This document shows positions 22,429 to 30,965 of a stretch of DNA of 33,583 nt, one piece after another. This DNA comes from Nitrososphaerota archaeon (GTDB taxonomy: Archaea; Thermoproteota; Nitrososphaeria; Nitrososphaerales; Nitrosopumilaceae), in assembly GCA_016201435.1 (NCBI GenBank), contig JACQCT010000002.1:1-33583 (forward strand), given 5' to 3'. The position numbers and the translations under genes are program-made. Position 1 is the stretch's first letter. Every line of letters begins with the position of its first letter. The notes under the pieces were generated by a model. It ran no database searches, was not told the DNA's origin, and saw nothing but the letters and a program-made list of their open reading frames with translations.

Positions 22429-24126
22429 TTAATAATAATGGTGAGAGGGTCGTTGCATTTTACCAAGCTTATCAAAGTGATCATGGGACTTGTTTCCTTT
22501 TGCATGGGAATGGGTAGTACCATCACCATGGGTGTGAGTATACATAACAGGTTTTTTCATAACAACTTCATCTACGCGAATTAATAGTGACACTACTTCA
22601 ACAGCCGTTTTAATTATTTGTTCTTTTACCATAAGAGGTTCTATAACATCTTTTGAGTACATCTCTCCAACTTTTCTTTCAATTGCATCTATTCCGTACC
22701 ATGAGTGAACACTTCCATTGTTGTATTCAGAGTTTTTGTTTCTCAATTGAGTAATTGTGTCAACTAGATCCATTCCAGAATTTCTAGCTAAGGTTAATGG
22801 AATTTCTTCAAGAGCTTCAGCAAAATTTTGAATTATGGTTTGTTCTCTTCCTTCAATCAAAAATGATCTTTTTCTAAGCTCATTTGCAATAATTGTTTCA
22901 GTGGAACCTCCACCAGCTACTATTAATGGACTGATAAAGAAGTCTTTTAGAACCATAATAGCATCAAGTACTGAACGATGATACTCATCAAGCATTCTTT
23001 TAGAATTTGCTCTCAATAAGATAGTGACTGATTTTGGGTTTTTACATCCCTCTACAAATACCATTTTGTCATCGCCTACGAATTTTTCATAAACTTTGTC
23101 TGCAAACCCCAGATGTTTTTCAGTTATGTTATCAAGATCATTTGTTATTAGACCACCACTTGCTTTTGATAGCCAATGGAGATCATTTTCTTTTACTCTA
23201 CGAAGTGATATTATGCCTGCCCTAGACAAATAGTGTTGAGCCAATAGACTGATCCCTTTTTGAGAGATTACAACATTTGTACCAGAATTAATGATCTTTT
23301 GAGTTTTTTCCTTGACATCATCATTTTCTTTTGAGATGTATGTTTGCATTTCTTGCGGAGTGTTGATTGTTATTTCTGCATCAGTCTTAGTTCGTTCGTT
23401 ATCAAGCTCTTCGTTAATCAAAAGAATCTTAGCTTTCTCAATTAATCTTGGCATAGCAGAATTATCTATTGTTTTATCAATAACTACTCCCTTGACTAGT
23501 TCAATATCTGATGTATTGCCAGGTTTTTCTTCTATCTTTATGTCATCTGGCTCAACTTTTTTATTTGCAAAATTTGCTATTGTACAAAATGCCTCAGTCA
23601 CTAATTCCGCGACGGATTTTTTTCCACATAGTATTGAAATAGCCTTTGATCGCAGACACGTTTCAGCTAATCTAATCATCACTTGTTTATTTTTATAATT
23701 AGATGATTTCGCAATTGATCTTACAATATCAAGTGACTGTTCTGCTGCTTTTTTGTATCCTGCCTCAATTGTAGAAGGAGACATGCCTAAATCTAATAAT
23801 TTTTCTGCTTTTTCAAGAAGAGATCCAGCTAAAACAACTACAGATATTGTTCCATCTCCTACTTCATTATCAACAGAATTTGATGCGTCTATCATAGCCT
23901 TGGCGGCAGGGTGCTCAACGTCAATTTTGCGTAACATTGTAGAACCACTTTTAGTAAGAGTAACTTCGCCCAAAAGATCAATGTACATTTTTTCAAATCC
24001 TCTTGGTCCAAATGAACTTTTGATGAAATCTGCAATCAATTTACCTGCAAGTAGATTGTATCTTCTAACCTCATCTCCTACAGAATATTGTGTACTGTCT
24101 CCAAGCAAGTCACCTGTAGAACTCAT
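22429..24126 (-). CDS. Divergent chaperonin (thermosome-like), His-rich tail
   Basis: Group II chaperonin subunit of 565 residues, with equatorial, intermediate and apical parts recognisable throughout. It is divergent: the usual TNDGATIL reads TKSGSTML, the GDGTT loop reads GDGTIS, and GGGAVE-type reads GGGSTETII; VLDAIMVLKDF keeps the family Asp. Instead of the usual Gly-Gly-Met tail, it ends with a His-rich segment (His at 531, 533, 539, 541, 548, 550, 562, 563: THTHGDGTTHSHAKG...KSHDH...SHHYY). It is downstream of ureEFGD on the same strand but has its own TATA box (AGTTTTATAAT, about 24147-24157, 26 nt before the ATG). A metal-linked or urease-related folding role is inferred; a general chaperonin role is possible. 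Confidence 0.9.
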   Translation of the reverse strand: MSSTGDLLGDSTQYSVGDEVRRYNLLAGKLIADFIKSSFGPRGFEKMYIDLLGEVTLTKSGSTMLRKIDVEHPAAKAMIDASNSVDNEVGDGTISVVVLAGSLLEKAEKLLDLGMSPSTIEAGYKKAAEQSLDIVRSIAKSSNYKNKQVMIRLAETCLRSKAISILCGKKSVAELVTEAFCTIANFANKKVEPDDIKIEEKPGNTSDIELVKGVVIDKTIDNSAMPRLIEKAKILLINEELDNERTKTDAEITINTPQEMQTYISKENDDVKEKTQKIINSGTNVVISQKGISLLAQHYLSRAGIISLRRVKENDLHWLSKASGGLITNDLDNITEKHLGFADKVYEKFVGDDKMVFVEGCKNPKSVTILLRANSKRMLDEYHRSVLDAIMVLKDFFISPLIVAGGGSTETIIANELRKRSFLIEGREQTIIQNFAEALEEIPLTLARNSGMDLVDTITQLRNKNSEYNNGSVHSWYGIDAIERKVGEMYSKDVIEPLMVKEQIIKTAVEVVSLLIRVDEVVMKKPVMYTHTHGDGTTHSHAKGNKSHDHFDKLGKMQRPSHHYY

Positions 24127-24200
24127 GCAAGTACACTGGATTTAGTAATTATAAAACTTCTGATCAACAGATATAAAAATTTCAGAAGCAGAAAAATTTT

Positions 24201-25106
24201 TTATGCAATATCTATTGATGAGTTTGAAATTGTAGGTTCTATTTTATAATTTTTTTTGGTGATACTTCTAAAAATACCAGATATAGATTCTGTTAGAGAT
24301 ATGATTTCAGCAACAGAATCAGCAAGCATTCTCACAATAATACCAGAATCATAAGGCAAAGACGAACAGCTAGCTAATAATGAATCATTTTTGGTTGCTA
24401 AATTGATTTTGTCTACAATGTTTTCTATTTGAATAGAATTTCCAATTATGTAAACGGTAGAAAAAATAGCCTTTCCTCCAAATACAGATTCGAGATTTGA
24501 TTTATCTTTCTGATTCAAACTCATGACATCCGTAAATAGCATCATACCATTTCTACGAGCTGATGTTCGAAGAAAACATAGATCAAAATCAAACTTTTCA
24601 CCAGACGCAATCCTGCCTGCAGATATAATTTCAGAATAGATCAAAATTGCATTATTTGCAACCTCAAGATTTACTTCCTGATAAAATCTAGATGATTTAA
24701 ATGGGATGATCTGATGTGGAATAAATTCCAGATAGCTCCCTTCCTGATTATGTATGTTAATGTATTGAGAGGCATAACCACCATCCATCTTGTAAATTTT
24801 GGTTGCTGATTGAGTAGTAATTCTTGCTGCAGAATTTGTACCCATGATAACATCAATTTTCTGCTCATCTCCTTGCAAAATACCTCCAGAAGATGACATC
24901 ATGTAGATGTGAGCAAAATTTGGATAATCTGTATCAGGGTACATCGCTTTTTGAATCAAAAATGGTGCTTTTGATAATAATGATTTAATGTATGTTTTAG
25001 ATTCTTCATTTACTTGAAGCTCTATCTCTATGGTACCATTCTGACCTGGCATCTTTAATTTCTTGTTTACATAATTCTTGAAAATATCTGGAATTTGTGA
25101 ATTCAT
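24201..25106 (-). CDS. ureD: Urease accessory protein UreD
   Basis: Scaffold protein that binds apo-urease and, with UreF and UreG, helps deliver nickel. UreD-family features include HIYMMSSSGGILQGDE, ITTQSATKIYKMDGG and SYLEFIPHQIIPFKSSRF. Its 301-residue length is normal. The ATG overlaps the UreG stop by 4 nt (ATGA at 25103-25106). It closes the ureE-F-G-D run; the chaperonin follows after 74 nt. The C terminus (YKIEPTISNSSIDIA) is unremarkable. Confidence 0.9.
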   Translation of the reverse strand: MNSQIPDIFKNYVNKKLKMPGQNGTIEIELQVNEESKTYIKSLLSKAPFLIQKAMYPDTDYPNFAHIYMMSSSGGILQGDEQKIDVIMGTNSAARITTQSATKIYKMDGGYASQYINIHNQEGSYLEFIPHQIIPFKSSRFYQEVNLEVANNAILIYSEIISAGRIASGEKFDFDLCFLRTSARRNGMMLFTDVMSLNQKDKSNLESVFGGKAIFSTVYIIGNSIQIENIVDKINLATKNDSLLASCSSLPYDSGIIVRMLADSVAEIISLTESISGIFRSITKKNYKIEPTISNSSIDIA

Positions 25107-25768
25107 CTGATTCGATCCTTTTTGACAATTGGTTTTTTGTCAAACAGGACTGATTTAATTATGTTTTCAGCAACATGTTTTATACCTTCACCTGTCTGAC
25201 AGTTAACAAAAACATAGGATTTTTCTGCTCGTATTTTTTTTGCATCTCTTTCCATTATAGCAAGATCTGCTCCTACCTGTGCTGCAAGATCAATTTTGTT
25301 GATTACAAGTAAATCACTGCTTTCTATTCCCAATCCGCCTTTTCTTGGGTACTTGTCTCCTCCAGCTACGTCTATTATGTAAATGAAATAATCTGCAAGT
25401 GCAGGACTAAAAGTGGTCATGACATTGTCGCCTCCACTTTCAATAATAATCAAATCAAGAGTGGGATCTTTCTTTTCAATTTCCTCAATTACTGCCAAAT
25501 TTATTGTGGGATCTTCACGTATAGCAGTATGTGGGCAACCACCTGTAGCTATTCCTATAATCATGTTTTCAGGCATAACTTTCAACTCTGTAGATAGCGT
25601 TCGTTGCATTCTTTCTGCATCTTCCTTTGATATCACATCATTTGATATTATGCAACATCTGTAACCTCTTTTTATGAGAATAGGTACTACTCTCTCAATT
25701 AGACGTGTTTTTCCAGATCCCACAGGACCGCCAATTCCAACTTTTGGTATTTTTTTATTTTTTAACAT
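25103..25768 (-). CDS. ureG: Urease accessory GTPase UreG
   Basis: GTPase that drives nickel insertion into urease. The P-loop is GIGGPVGSGKTRLIE (about 11-25), the metal-binding CPH motif is GGCPHTAIREDPT, Switch-II/G3 reads ESGGDNVMTTFSP, and the NKIDLA guanine-binding motif is at about 158-163. Its 221 residues are standard; there is no His-rich N-terminal extension as in some bacterial UreG. It overlaps ureD by 4 nt and follows ureF by 15 nt, so the operon order ureE-F-G-D is clear. Confidence 0.95.
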   Translation of the reverse strand: MLKNKKIPKVGIGGPVGSGKTRLIERVVPILIKRGYRCCIISNDVISKEDAERMQRTLSTELKVMPENMIIGIATGGCPHTAIREDPTINLAVIEEIEKKDPTLDLIIIESGGDNVMTTFSPALADYFIYIIDVAGGDKYPRKGGLGIESSDLLVINKIDLAAQVGADLAIMERDAKKIRAEKSYVFVNCQTGEGIKHVAENIIKSVLFDKKPIVKKDRIR

Positions 25769-25783
25769 CCAAATTTACCTAAA

Positions 25784-26500
25784 TTATGTAATGAACATTT
25801 TAGAATCATCATGCTCATGAATCATTTGAAAAATATCTGTCACAGGTGTTAATTGCCAAAGACTGTTTAACGATTCTTTCTTAATGTTCTCTGAAATATA
25901 ATTAATCTTGTCAGCAAGCGTTGTTAGAATTATCTGACCGCTTATGTGTTCTATTATTCCCAATCTAATTGCTGCTGCTATGACACTTTGGCTAAATGAA
26001 TAAAGCATCATGCGTACACCGCTTTTAGCTGGAATGTCCAAAAGATTTGCAGCTATTCCTAGACAAACAGGATACGTCCCAACAGTTTCATTAGATGTTA
26101 TTTTCTTTTGAAAATTTTTTGCAATGTTGATTTTCTTTTTGTCAAATGTCATTTGAATAATACAATTCAGTATTTGGGAACCAGTTCTAACAGATGTGTT
26201 TCTTACTTCTCGTATGAGTCTCATAGAATAGAATCTGTTATCTGCTTCCACAAGTTCTTCAATGTTTTCATTCTTTGCAGCGTCCATAGCAATTAAGAAA
26301 ACTATGCAATCGCAAGGTACAAGTTGAAATTCTATCTGCTGTTCAATAAAATTCAAAACATCTTGTTTGTTTTTGATTCTGTCATGTTTTACAAGTGACT
26401 CTAGACCATTTGATAGCCCAAACATGCCAGACGGAAAAAAAGAATCTGCCAGCTGCATTAAAAAAAACTCGTGATCAGTGTTCATGCATATAGATTCCAT
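25784..26500 (-). CDS. ureF: Urease accessory protein UreF
   Basis: Helical scaffold protein of the urease activation complex, which binds UreD and recruits UreG. Family features include LMQLADSFFPSGMFGLSNGLES at the N terminus, DCIVFLIAMDAA, and LYSFSQSVIAAAIRLGIIEHISGQ in the middle. It is 238 aa. The ATG at 26500 overlaps the end of ureE by 26 nt; an in-frame ATG at 26485 (MNTDHEFF) would overlap by 11 nt. The last residues contain HEHDDSK. Confidence 0.92.
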   Translation of the reverse strand: MESICMNTDHEFFLMQLADSFFPSGMFGLSNGLESLVKHDRIKNKQDVLNFIEQQIEFQLVPCDCIVFLIAMDAAKNENIEELVEADNRFYSMRLIREVRNTSVRTGSQILNCIIQMTFDKKKINIAKNFQKKITSNETVGTYPVCLGIAANLLDIPAKSGVRMMLYSFSQSVIAAAIRLGIIEHISGQIILTTLADKINYISENIKKESLNSLWQLTPVTDIFQMIHEHDDSKMFIT

Positions 26501-26978
26501 GTTGAGGTTGAAAAATCTGCTCCCCTACCTCAAGATCTAGATTAGTTACTACATCTAATAGTAGTTTTTTAAACACCTCAACTTCAGAATATGCTTGAAT
26601 TGGAAAGTACAGAATGTCATTATTGATTACAATTGGTTTGTGCCTGTTTCCTATAATATGACCTAACGTAATTAATCCAGTCGGATTTTTTAGTTTCTTT
26701 ATTCTTATAGAGATCACTTTCTCGGGCAATTGTTCAATCATGATGAATTTGTTGGTATTTGATACTATGACATCGCCATGATATAGTCTTGTACCAGAAT
26801 CAAGAATAAGACCTACATCTGTTCCAAAATCTGTTTTCTTACGAATTCTGCTTCTTTCTAACTCAAGACGTGTTATTTTTAGTCTTTCACATCTTTTTTT
26901 AGATTCCATTTGTTTGAATTTGGTCATTAGTTTTTTGCTATCAAAAATATTTCCCTTTACATATGTGATAGTAAGCAT
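26475..26978 (-). CDS. ureE: Urease accessory nickel chaperone UreE
   Basis: Dimeric nickel chaperone, 167 residues. The N-terminal peptide-binding domain (LEL..SRIRKKTDFGTDVGL) is followed by the metal-binding domain with GHIIGNRHKPIVI, where the conserved His is near residue 113. The C-terminal tail is short (QPQHGIYMHEH), unlike the long His-rich tails of many bacterial UreE; the His-rich chaperonin nearby might supply that capacity (speculation). It is divergent from ureA, with a palindrome and both promoters in the 90-bp gap. Confidence 0.9.
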   Translation of the reverse strand: MLTITYVKGNIFDSKKLMTKFKQMESKKRCERLKITRLELERSRIRKKTDFGTDVGLILDSGTRLYHGDVIVSNTNKFIMIEQLPEKVISIRIKKLKNPTGLITLGHIIGNRHKPIVINNDILYFPIQAYSEVEVFKKLLLDVVTNLDLEVGEQIFQPQHGIYMHEH

Positions 26979-26992
26979 GACGATCTAGATAG

Positions 26993-27023
26993 TACTATGA
27001 AATTATATTTTGTGATCATAGTA
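26993..27023. promoter_or_regulatory. NikR-like palindrome between ureE and ureA
   Basis: TACTATGA (26993-27000) and TCATAGTA (27016-27023) are perfect inverted 8-mers separated by 15 nt. The arrangement CTATGA-N15-TCATAG recalls the E. coli NikR site GTATGA-N16-TCATAC. The spacer holds the TATA-like box of ureE on the minus strand (AAAATATAATTT), and the TATA box of ureA (ATTATAAATATT, about 27028-27039) follows immediately, so binding could affect both divergent promoters. No regulator gene for it is visible in this window. Confidence 0.6.
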
Positions 27024-27068
27024 ATTTATTATAAATATTAAATACAACAGGTCACGATAGATAACTTG

Positions 27069-27371
27069 ATGATGCTTACTCCTAGAGAAATTGATAAACT
27101 CTATATTTTTATGACAGCTGAAGTTGCACGGAGAAGAAAAGCAAGGGGTTTGAAGCTCAATTATGTAGAAGCTTTAGCGCTTATTGCAGATCACATAGTT
27201 GAGGGAGCCAGAGACGGAAAATCTGTATCAGAGTTGATGAGCTCAGGAAGAAAAGTGTTAACAAAAGATGATGTGTTACCTGGTGTGCCTGAGTTGATTA
27301 AAACAGTACAAACTGAAGCAACTTTTGATGATGGAACCAAGCTTGTCACAGTTCACGATCCCATAGTATAG
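27069..27371 (+). CDS. ureA: Urease gamma subunit
   Basis: Small structural subunit of urease (urea to ammonia and CO2). The sequence [20 protein letters not shown] is typical, as is [16 protein letters not shown] and the ending VHDPIV. It is 100 residues from the ATG at 27069; a TTG at 27066 and an ATG at 27072 are also in frame. The TATA box at about 27028-27039 gives a short leader. The ureB start is 3 nt after the stop. Confidence 0.96.
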   Translation: MMLTPREIDKLYIFMTAEVARRRKARGLKLNYVEALALIADHIVEGARDGKSVSELMSSGRKVLTKDDVLPGVPELIKTVQTEATFDDGTKLVTVHDPIV

Positions 27372-27373
27372 CA

Positions 27374-27745
27374 ATGATCCCAGGAGAATATTTCTTAAAA
27401 GATACGCCTATTATTGCAAATAAAGGCAAGAAGACAGTAAAGATTAAGGTTAGTAACTCTGGAGACAGGCCAATACAGGTGGGCTCTCACACACATTTCT
27501 TTGAAACTAACAAGGCTCTTGTCTTCTCTCGTGAGAAGGCATACGGTTATCATTTGAATATACCGGCAGGAACTTCAGTTAGGTTTGAGCCAGGTGACAC
27601 AAAAGAGGTAGAACTAACGGGGTATGGCGGTATAAAGACAGTATATGGATTCAATGGTCTTGTTAATGGTAAACTCATTACTAAAAAGCAGACTGCGTTA
27701 AAAAAAATGCGAAAAAAAGGATTCAAAAATATTGATCAGAAATGA
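27374..27745 (+). CDS. ureB: Urease beta subunit
   Basis: 123-residue beta subunit with the usual [20 protein letters not shown] and [16 protein letters not shown], then [16 protein letters not shown] and the YGFNGLVNG segment. It packs around the active-site lid of UreC. Its final basic tail ([14 protein letters not shown]) is slightly long. The stop overlaps the ureC ATG by 4 nt, so translation is coupled. Confidence 0.96.
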   Translation: MIPGEYFLKDTPIIANKGKKTVKIKVSNSGDRPIQVGSHTHFFETNKALVFSREKAYGYHLNIPAGTSVRFEPGDTKEVELTGYGGIKTVYGFNGLVNGKLITKKQTALKKMRKKGFKNIDQK

Positions 27746-29454
27746 CATTGATAATTCCAAGAAAACAATATGTTGATCTTTATGGTCCCACTAAGGGCGA
27801 CAAAATTAGACTAGCTGATACTGATCTTATAATTGAAATTGAAAAAGATTTTCAGAGTTATGGAGACGAGATAGTTTTTGGCGGAGGTAAAAGTGCCAGA
27901 GACGGAATGGGACAAGCGAGTGGTGTTACAAGTAGAGGTGCGCTTGATCTAGTAATAACGAATGCAGTTATCATGGATCCTATATTTGGAATTATCAAAG
28001 CGGATATTGGTATCAAAAACGGACTAATAGCTGGAATAGGAAAAGCAGGTAATCCAAACATCATGGATGGAATAGACATGATAATATCTGCAAATACAGA
28101 GATAATAGCTGGCGAACATACCATATGCACTCCTGGAATAATTGACACTCACATTCATTTCATTTCTCCACAACAAGCAGTAGAAGCAATTTGCAGTGGA
28201 ACTACAACAATGATAGGAGGAGGTACTGGGCCTGCTGATGGTACCAAAGCAACAACATGTACACCCGGTCCTTGGAACATTCACAGAATGCTTGAAGCTC
28301 TTGATGATCTGCCTTTAAATTTCGGTCTATTAGGGAAGGGAAATGATTCCTTGGAACCTGCACTAATGGAACAAATTGCAGCAGGAGCTTGTGGTTTGAA
28401 ATTACATGAAGATTGGGGTTCCACTCCTGCCACTATTGATGCTGCATTACGTGTTGCGGATAAAACTGACACTCAGGTAGCCATACATACAGACACATTA
28501 AATGAATGTGGTTTCGTTGATGATACAATTGAAGCAATAGCCGGAAGAACAATTCATACTTATCATACCGAAGGGGCGGGTGGTGGACATGCGCCAGATA
28601 TCATGAAAATAGCAGGTAAGAAAAACATCCTTCCTTCTTCTACAACTCCAACAAGACCGTTTACGGTTAATACTCTAGACGAGCACATAGATATGATGAT
28701 GGTTTGTCATCATCTAAATCCCTCTGTAAGAGAGGACGTGGCCTTTGCAGAGTCAAGAATTAGAGGTGAAACAATAGCTGCAGAAGATGTACTGCATGAC
28801 ATTGGTGCTCTAAGCATGTATTCATCTGATAGTCAAGCAATGGGCAGGGTTGGAGAAGTAAGCATTAGAACATGGCAAACAGCAGATAAAATGAAAAAAA
28901 TGTCTGGTAGTTTAACTGAAGAATCAGGAGACAATGATAATCTTCGTGTAAAAAGATATCTTTCAAAAATTACCATCAACCCAGCAATAACACATGGAAT
29001 CTCGGAGTATGTTGGTTCTTTAGAGCCAGGAAAATTAGCTGATATTGTGATTTGGAGTCCTGAATTCTTTGGCGTGAAACCTAAATTGGTAATAAAGGGT
29101 GGGTTCATAGCTTATTCTTTAATGGGAGATCCCAATGCATCAATTCCAACGCCAGAACCAGTGTATTATCGTCCAATGTTTGGCGCTCTTGGAAAGGCAA
29201 TACATACTACATCTGTAACTTTTACTTCAAAACTAGCAATACGAAATGGTCAATTAAAAAAAATAGGTTTGAAAAAGAAATTACTTCCAGTCAAAAACTG
29301 TAGAAATATTGGTAAGAAAAATATGCTTTACAACAATCTAGTTCCAAAAATAGAGATTGATCCTGAAACTTACAAAGTTACAGTTGATGGAAAACTAGCT
29401 ACAACAGAACCATCTCAAAAACTGTCCATGGCGAGATTGTACCATTTGTTTTAG
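27742..29454 (+). CDS. ureC: Urease alpha (catalytic) subunit
   Basis: 570-residue nickel-dependent hydrolase. Active-site features are IDTHIHF (first His pair), [12 protein letters not shown] with the carbamylated Lys220 and His222, AIHTDTLNE and [15 protein letters not shown], the catalytic flap VCHHLN, and [11 protein letters not shown] with the metal-binding Asp. All residues needed for a binuclear nickel site are present, so it should be functional. It ends the ureABC operon; a 17-nt repeated sequence (TTAGTTCGACAATCGAA) covers its stop codon. Confidence 0.97.
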   Translation: MTLIIPRKQYVDLYGPTKGDKIRLADTDLIIEIEKDFQSYGDEIVFGGGKSARDGMGQASGVTSRGALDLVITNAVIMDPIFGIIKADIGIKNGLIAGIGKAGNPNIMDGIDMIISANTEIIAGEHTICTPGIIDTHIHFISPQQAVEAICSGTTTMIGGGTGPADGTKATTCTPGPWNIHRMLEALDDLPLNFGLLGKGNDSLEPALMEQIAAGACGLKLHEDWGSTPATIDAALRVADKTDTQVAIHTDTLNECGFVDDTIEAIAGRTIHTYHTEGAGGGHAPDIMKIAGKKNILPSSTTPTRPFTVNTLDEHIDMMMVCHHLNPSVREDVAFAESRIRGETIAAEDVLHDIGALSMYSSDSQAMGRVGEVSIRTWQTADKMKKMSGSLTEESGDNDNLRVKRYLSKITINPAITHGISEYVGSLEPGKLADIVIWSPEFFGVKPKLVIKGGFIAYSLMGDPNASIPTPEPVYYRPMFGALGKAIHTTSVTFTSKLAIRNGQLKKIGLKKKLLPVKNCRNIGKKNMLYNNLVPKIEIDPETYKVTVDGKLATTEPSQKLSMARLYHLF

Positions 29455-29467
29455 TTCGACAATCGAA
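29451..29467 (+). repeat. 17-nt repeat, copy 1 (after ureC)
   Basis: TTAGTTCGACAATCGAA, containing the inverted repeat TTCGA-CAA-TCGAA. An identical copy in the same orientation lies at 31712-31728. Both contain a gene's stop codon (TAG) as their third to fifth... positions: TAG is at bases 2-4 of the repeat. Confidence 0.7.
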
Positions 29468-29507
29468 AATCAATATATTTTTATATTTACTAAGTATAAA
29501 ATATATC

Positions 29508-29762
29508 ATGAATCCCGTCAAAACACGTGACGAAGTTGAAAAAGCTGCCAAGAATGCAACAGAGTCACTTTATGGTACAGAAATCCAAGATTTCAAGATA
29601 AGAGAACTCTTTGCATTACCAGAAAAGGGCCCTCAAGATTCATGGGATGTCCAAGTGACTTTTCTGTTAAACAAATTGAAACACACTGTAGATTTGGTCA
29701 TTCAACAAAAAGACGGTCACGTAACGAACGCAAGACTAATTGATACAATGGTTCCTTTATAG
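29508..29762 (+). CDS. Small conserved-looking protein, unknown
   Basis: 84-residue soluble protein (MNPVKTRDEVEKAAKNATES...). A charged helix at the start is followed by beta-rich sequence ending HVTNARLIDTMVPL; the strand pattern (WDVQVTFLLNKLKHTVDLVIQ) vaguely recalls the GvpO/PepSY-like fold, but this is not a firm assignment. A TATA-like TTTTTATATTT lies about 26 nt before the ATG, so it is transcribed on its own after ureC. Confidence 0.6.
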   Translation: MNPVKTRDEVEKAAKNATESLYGTEIQDFKIRELFALPEKGPQDSWDVQVTFLLNKLKHTVDLVIQQKDGHVTNARLIDTMVPL

Positions 29763-29911
29763 AATCATTGTCAAAAAATATTTTTAATTATTTTTTATTC
29801 AATCAATTTTTTTCTCATATCTATAGCAAATCATCAACAGGGCAACTAAATCGTTGGTTTTATTTAGATACTAATTAAAGATTTTTAATATAATCAGTTG
29901 ATCACGTTTTC

Positions 29912-30433
29912 ATGCCCAGTCAGGGATATGGAACCATAGGACTAAAACCCGCGATCATATCAGAACTACAAAAGGATACTGACGAATATTATCCTGGGAT
30001 GTTTCTTCCTAGTGCCTTGATAATTATGATGAATGAGATAAAACGGAAATACTATACTGTAGGTATGTATAACATAAAGATCGACTTCTCAGGAAGATAT
30101 ACTTCTTTAACAGTAAGATCAGATGTTAAAGAATGGTTTGAGGCAAATTATGAGATTCTGAAGGAAAAATATGAAAAGAAATACAGGGCAAATAACTTTA
30201 CAAAATTTGCAAGCATTTTCATGCTTAACATGTTTGAATCCAAGGCAGTCTCTCAAAATAACATCATCAAGCTAAAAGAGGCCGATTTTACTTGGCTGAT
30301 TTCAGAATATAACCAAAGAAAGAAAGAATATGAAACAGAATACGGTGTAAAAACCTTTGAGCGTTTCGCAGATGTATTTCTTAAAGACTTGTTAGAAAGA
30401 ATTAACTCTGCAAAAAAAATACTAACACTATAA
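29912..30433 (+). CDS. Protein with internal repeat, unknown
   Basis: 173 residues, no membrane segments. The first part (GTIGLKPAIISELQK...PGMFLPSALIIMMNEIKR) precedes two similar helical segments: WFEANYEILKEKYEKKY...FTKFASIFMLNMFE (about 75-110) and WLISEYNQRKKEYETEY...FERFADVFLKDLLE (about 128-162). So it probably arose by duplication. TATA-like TTTTTAATATAA is about 26 nt before the ATG. I do not recognise the function. Confidence 0.6.
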   Translation: MPSQGYGTIGLKPAIISELQKDTDEYYPGMFLPSALIIMMNEIKRKYYTVGMYNIKIDFSGRYTSLTVRSDVKEWFEANYEILKEKYEKKYRANNFTKFASIFMLNMFESKAVSQNNIIKLKEADFTWLISEYNQRKKEYETEYGVKTFERFADVFLKDLLERINSAKKILTL

Positions 30434-30478
30434 AATTCTAATTTTTCCACATTGGGGTGTAAATGAGAACTAAAGTAT

Positions 30479-30772
30479 TTAGTTTGACAGTACAGGAAGA
30501 TCAAGAGACATTTTCTCACCCAATCCTGCCTTCAGGAGCAGTCTGAAAGTTAGGGAGATATCGCTTCTCGTTATATCTGGCATACGAGTTACTCCTCCCT
30601 CATGTTTTAGATCATTTATGAAATCAAATATTTCATCTACTGTAACAGGTTCATTTTCAAATCCTAGTTCATCGTTTACAGCATTATATGTTGCAATGTA
30701 ATAACTTAGAAAAGATGCTTTGCTTAGAAATTCTTCAGTTTTTGTATCAGATCCAATACTGATTCTTTCCAT
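30479..30772 (-). CDS. Hypothetical acidic protein
   Basis: 97-residue acidic, mostly helical protein with no recognised motif (MERISIGSDTKTEEFLSK...; DISLTFRLLLKAGLGEKMS). It is divergent from the ParB-like gene, with a 193-bp spacer that contains an inverted TGTAAA-N7-TTTACA. Codon pattern is compatible with a real gene, but support is modest. Confidence 0.5.
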   Translation of the reverse strand: MERISIGSDTKTEEFLSKASFLSYYIATYNAVNDELGFENEPVTVDEIFDFINDLKHEGGVTRMPDITRSDISLTFRLLLKAGLGEKMSLDLPVLSN

Positions 30773-30820
30773 AGTTCAAACTACTGCTTTCAAAACTGAT
30801 TTAAGGTTTAGGGTAAAAAA

Positions 30821-30839
30821 TGTAAACTACTGATTTACA
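30821..30839. promoter_or_regulatory. Inverted repeat TGTAAA-N7-TTTACA
   Basis: Two inverted 6-mers around 7 nt in the spacer between two divergent genes. Arms are the reverse arrangement of the copper palindrome half-sites (TTTACA...TGTAAA), so it is not the same site. Could be an operator or chance in an AT-rich stretch. Confidence 0.3.
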
Positions 30840-30965
30840 GCGGAAAAATGATGCGTAATCTACATTTTACTTGAAAGTTGTTGTAAATATTGCATATTTG
30901 AGTGATAAAATAGTCTAAAATAAAGAGAAGGAAATTATAAATAGATTTAGTAATCAAATTCATTT

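Noticed and set aside
27858-29108. Minus-strand ORFs inside ureC
   Set aside because: Shadows of a well-conserved catalytic gene; translations are low-complexity and have no start signals.
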